From positions 1 to 64,000 of the forward strand of contig NZ_LMMU01000013.1 of NCBI RefSeq assembly GCF_001422375.1: DNA of 64,000 nucleotides, written 5' to 3'. The translations under genes were made by a program, and so were the position numbers. This document shows positions 62,873-64,000 of this stretch, piece after piece. Below the pieces are notes generated by a model, which saw nothing but the letters and a program-made list of their open reading frames with translations, made no database searches and was not told the DNA's origin. The stretch comes from Methylobacterium sp. Leaf99 (GTDB lineage Bacteria > Pseudomonadota > Alphaproteobacteria > Rhizobiales > Beijerinckiaceae). Position 1 is the first letter of the stretch. Each line of letters starts with the position of its first letter.

Positions 62873-64000
62873 ATGGTCCGCACGATCCTGTTCCGCCTGC
62901 ACTGGGCCCTCGGCCTCAGCGCCGGCCTCGTCCTCGTCCTCCTCGGCGTGACCGGCGCGCTGATGAGCTACGAGGACGCCATCGGCGACTGGGCGAACGG
63001 CGACCGGGCCTTCGTCGCCGTGCGGGACGCGGCCCGCCTCGGCCCCGAAGCCCTGGTGGCGCGGCTGGAAGCACAGCGCCCCGGCCTGAAGGTGAACGCC
63101 CTCACCTTCTCGGGCGACCCGGAGCGGAGTCCCCGCGCCCGCTTCGTCTACGACGCCCGGACGGGTGAGCGGCCGGTCTCGGTCTATCTCGACCCGTATG
63201 ACGGACACGAACGCGGTGAGGCGCGTCTGGAATCCGCGTTCGCGACGGTGCGCGCCCTGCATCGCTGGCTCCTCGTGCCGGGCGACGGCAAGGGCTGGGG
63301 CCGCAGCATCACGGGCGCCAGCACCATCGCCCTCCTCGCCTTCCTCGCGACGGGCCTCTACCTGCGCTGGCCCCAGATCCATTCCTGGCGGATCTGGCTG
63401 AAGCCCAACCTCAGGCGCCCGGGCCGCGCGCGCTGGTGGTCGCTGCACACCATCGCGGGGACGTGGCTCCTGCCGGTCTACGCGGTCATCGCGCTCTCGG
63501 GCCTGTGGTGGTCCTACGACTGGTACCGGACGGCGGCGACCTACGTGCTGACGGGAGAGGCGCCGCGTGCCAAGCCCGGCCGCGTCCTCGGCCGCACCGT
63601 CGAGACGGCGCCCCTCGCCCTCGACAGGGCCTGGGCCGCGTTCAACGCACGCGAGGGCGCCGGCGCCCACCTCGTCATCGTCGCCCTGCCGGGACCGGAC
63701 ACCACGGCGATCCGCATCCGCTATCTCGGCAGTGTCGCAGACCATCCGAAGGCGCGCGACGAGATCACCTACGACCCGGCCACCGGCGAACGCCTGACGG
63801 CCACCCGCTACGCCGACAAGCCCCTGGGCCGGCTCATGGCCGACAACATGCTGGAGGTCCATCGCGGGCGCTTCTTCGGCGGGTTCGTCGCGTTCGTGTT
63901 CTTTGCTGCCTCCCTGCTGATGCCGCTCCTGGCGGCGAGCGGCCTCGTCCTCTACGTCCTGCGCCGCCGCAGCGCCCGCAGGCGCGCGAAGGCCGCGGCG
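62873..64000 (+). CDS. PepSY-associated transmembrane protein (cut by the window end)
   Basis: The first 376 residues, without a stop before the window ends. Three to four membrane helices are visible: about 8-30 (LSAGLVLVLLGVTGALMSYED), 146-165, 196-215 and 336-360. PepSY-type repeats follow (AYRFVYDARTGERP-like and ITYDPATGERLTATRYADK), and His residues in LHWALGL, ALHRWLLVPG, LHTIAG and LEVHRG are suited to bind haem. Such proteins partner siderophore receptors and are thought to reduce siderophore-bound iron; some carry a C-terminal flavoreductase domain, which could lie beyond the edge. Confidence 0.86.
   Translation, partial: MVRTILFRLHWALGLSAGLVLVLLGVTGALMSYEDAIGDWANGDRAFVAVRDAARLGPEALVARLEAQRPGLKVNALTFSGDPERSPRARFVYDARTGERPVSVYLDPYDGHERGEARLESAFATVRALHRWLLVPGDGKGWGRSITGASTIALLAFLATGLYLRWPQIHSWRIWLKPNLRRPGRARWWSLHTIAGTWLLPVYAVIALSGLWWSYDWYRTAATYVLTGEAPRAKPGRVLGRTVETAPLALDRAWAAFNAREGAGAHLVIVALPGPDTTAIRIRYLGSVADHPKARDEITYDPATGERLTATRYADKPLGRLMADNMLEVHRGRFFGGFVAFVFFAASLLMPLLAASGLVLYVLRRRSARRRAKAAA

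Overview
The window is very GC-rich, gene-dense chromosomal DNA of an alphaproteobacterium, most likely a Methylobacterium-like member of the Hyphomicrobiales. The evidence is the mix of genes (RegB/RegA, an intracellular PHA depolymerase of the PhaZ1 type, an IalB-family protein, DUF2244/DUF3016/DUF4164 proteins, a class II Calvin-type aldolase) and several gene orders typical of the group: zapA - 6S RNA - 5-FCL, gap - pgk - fba, nnr - glnB - glnA, and tig - clpP - clpX - lon. I see no prophage, transposase, integrase or CRISPR array. Most of the window is core genome.

Layout. 0.2-3.1 kb: two small envelope-type proteins, nth and purC. 3.1-8.6 kb: a minus-strand cell-surface block (two GT2 glycosyltransferases, a secreted protein, an IalB-like protein) and rpmE. 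8.8-13.7 kb: an MsbA-like ABC exporter, a D-cysteine desulfhydrase-like PLP enzyme, and a MotA/ExbB-like plus OmpA/MotB-like pair. 13.8-16.1 kb: a YmdB-like phosphodiesterase, 5-formyl-THF cyclo-ligase, 6S RNA, zapA and a DUF4164 protein. 16.2-22.3 kb: gap, a tail-anchored coiled-coil protein, pgk, fba, a ThiE-like protein and a Sel1-repeat protein. 22.4-24.8 kb: inositol monophosphatase, apt, and purQ-purS. The 3' end of purQ is destroyed by an 18-base C tract. 24.9-28.9 kb: the RegBA redox two-component system, divergent from phaZ. 28.9-36.5 kb: a YgjP-like protease, clpB, a MOSC protein, small proteins, a ClpP-like protein with an altered triad, and argB.

36.6-40.1 kb holds the most interesting module: four tightly coupled minus-strand genes in the order siaB, siaC, siaD, siaA. 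They make a complete SiaABCD-type phosphoswitch: kinase, phosphocarrier, GGDEF cyclase and membrane PP2C phosphatase. By analogy with Pseudomonas it should control c-di-GMP and aggregation. 40.5-47.5 kb: a HAD phosphatase, a metallopeptidase, an O-antigen-ligase-like protein, two identical tRNA-Asp genes, a CAP lipoprotein, a metallophosphoesterase whose start abuts a 16-bp tandem repeat, and small secreted proteins. 47.8-54.7 kb: tRNA-Val, lon, clpX, clpP, tig, tRNA-Leu. 54.9-60.2 kb: a degenerate multicopper-oxidase-like Tat protein, the NAD(P)HX repair enzyme, then glnB behind a perfect NtrC-type palindrome, and glnA. 60.5-64.0 kb: a TonB-dependent siderophore receptor behind a promoter with a 19-bp palindrome between its -35 and -10, then a PepSY membrane protein cut by the window end.

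Three places (two glycosyltransferase starts and the purQ 3' end) carry frame or homopolymer anomalies. They may be real mutations or assembly indels, and the protein ends there should be treated with caution.
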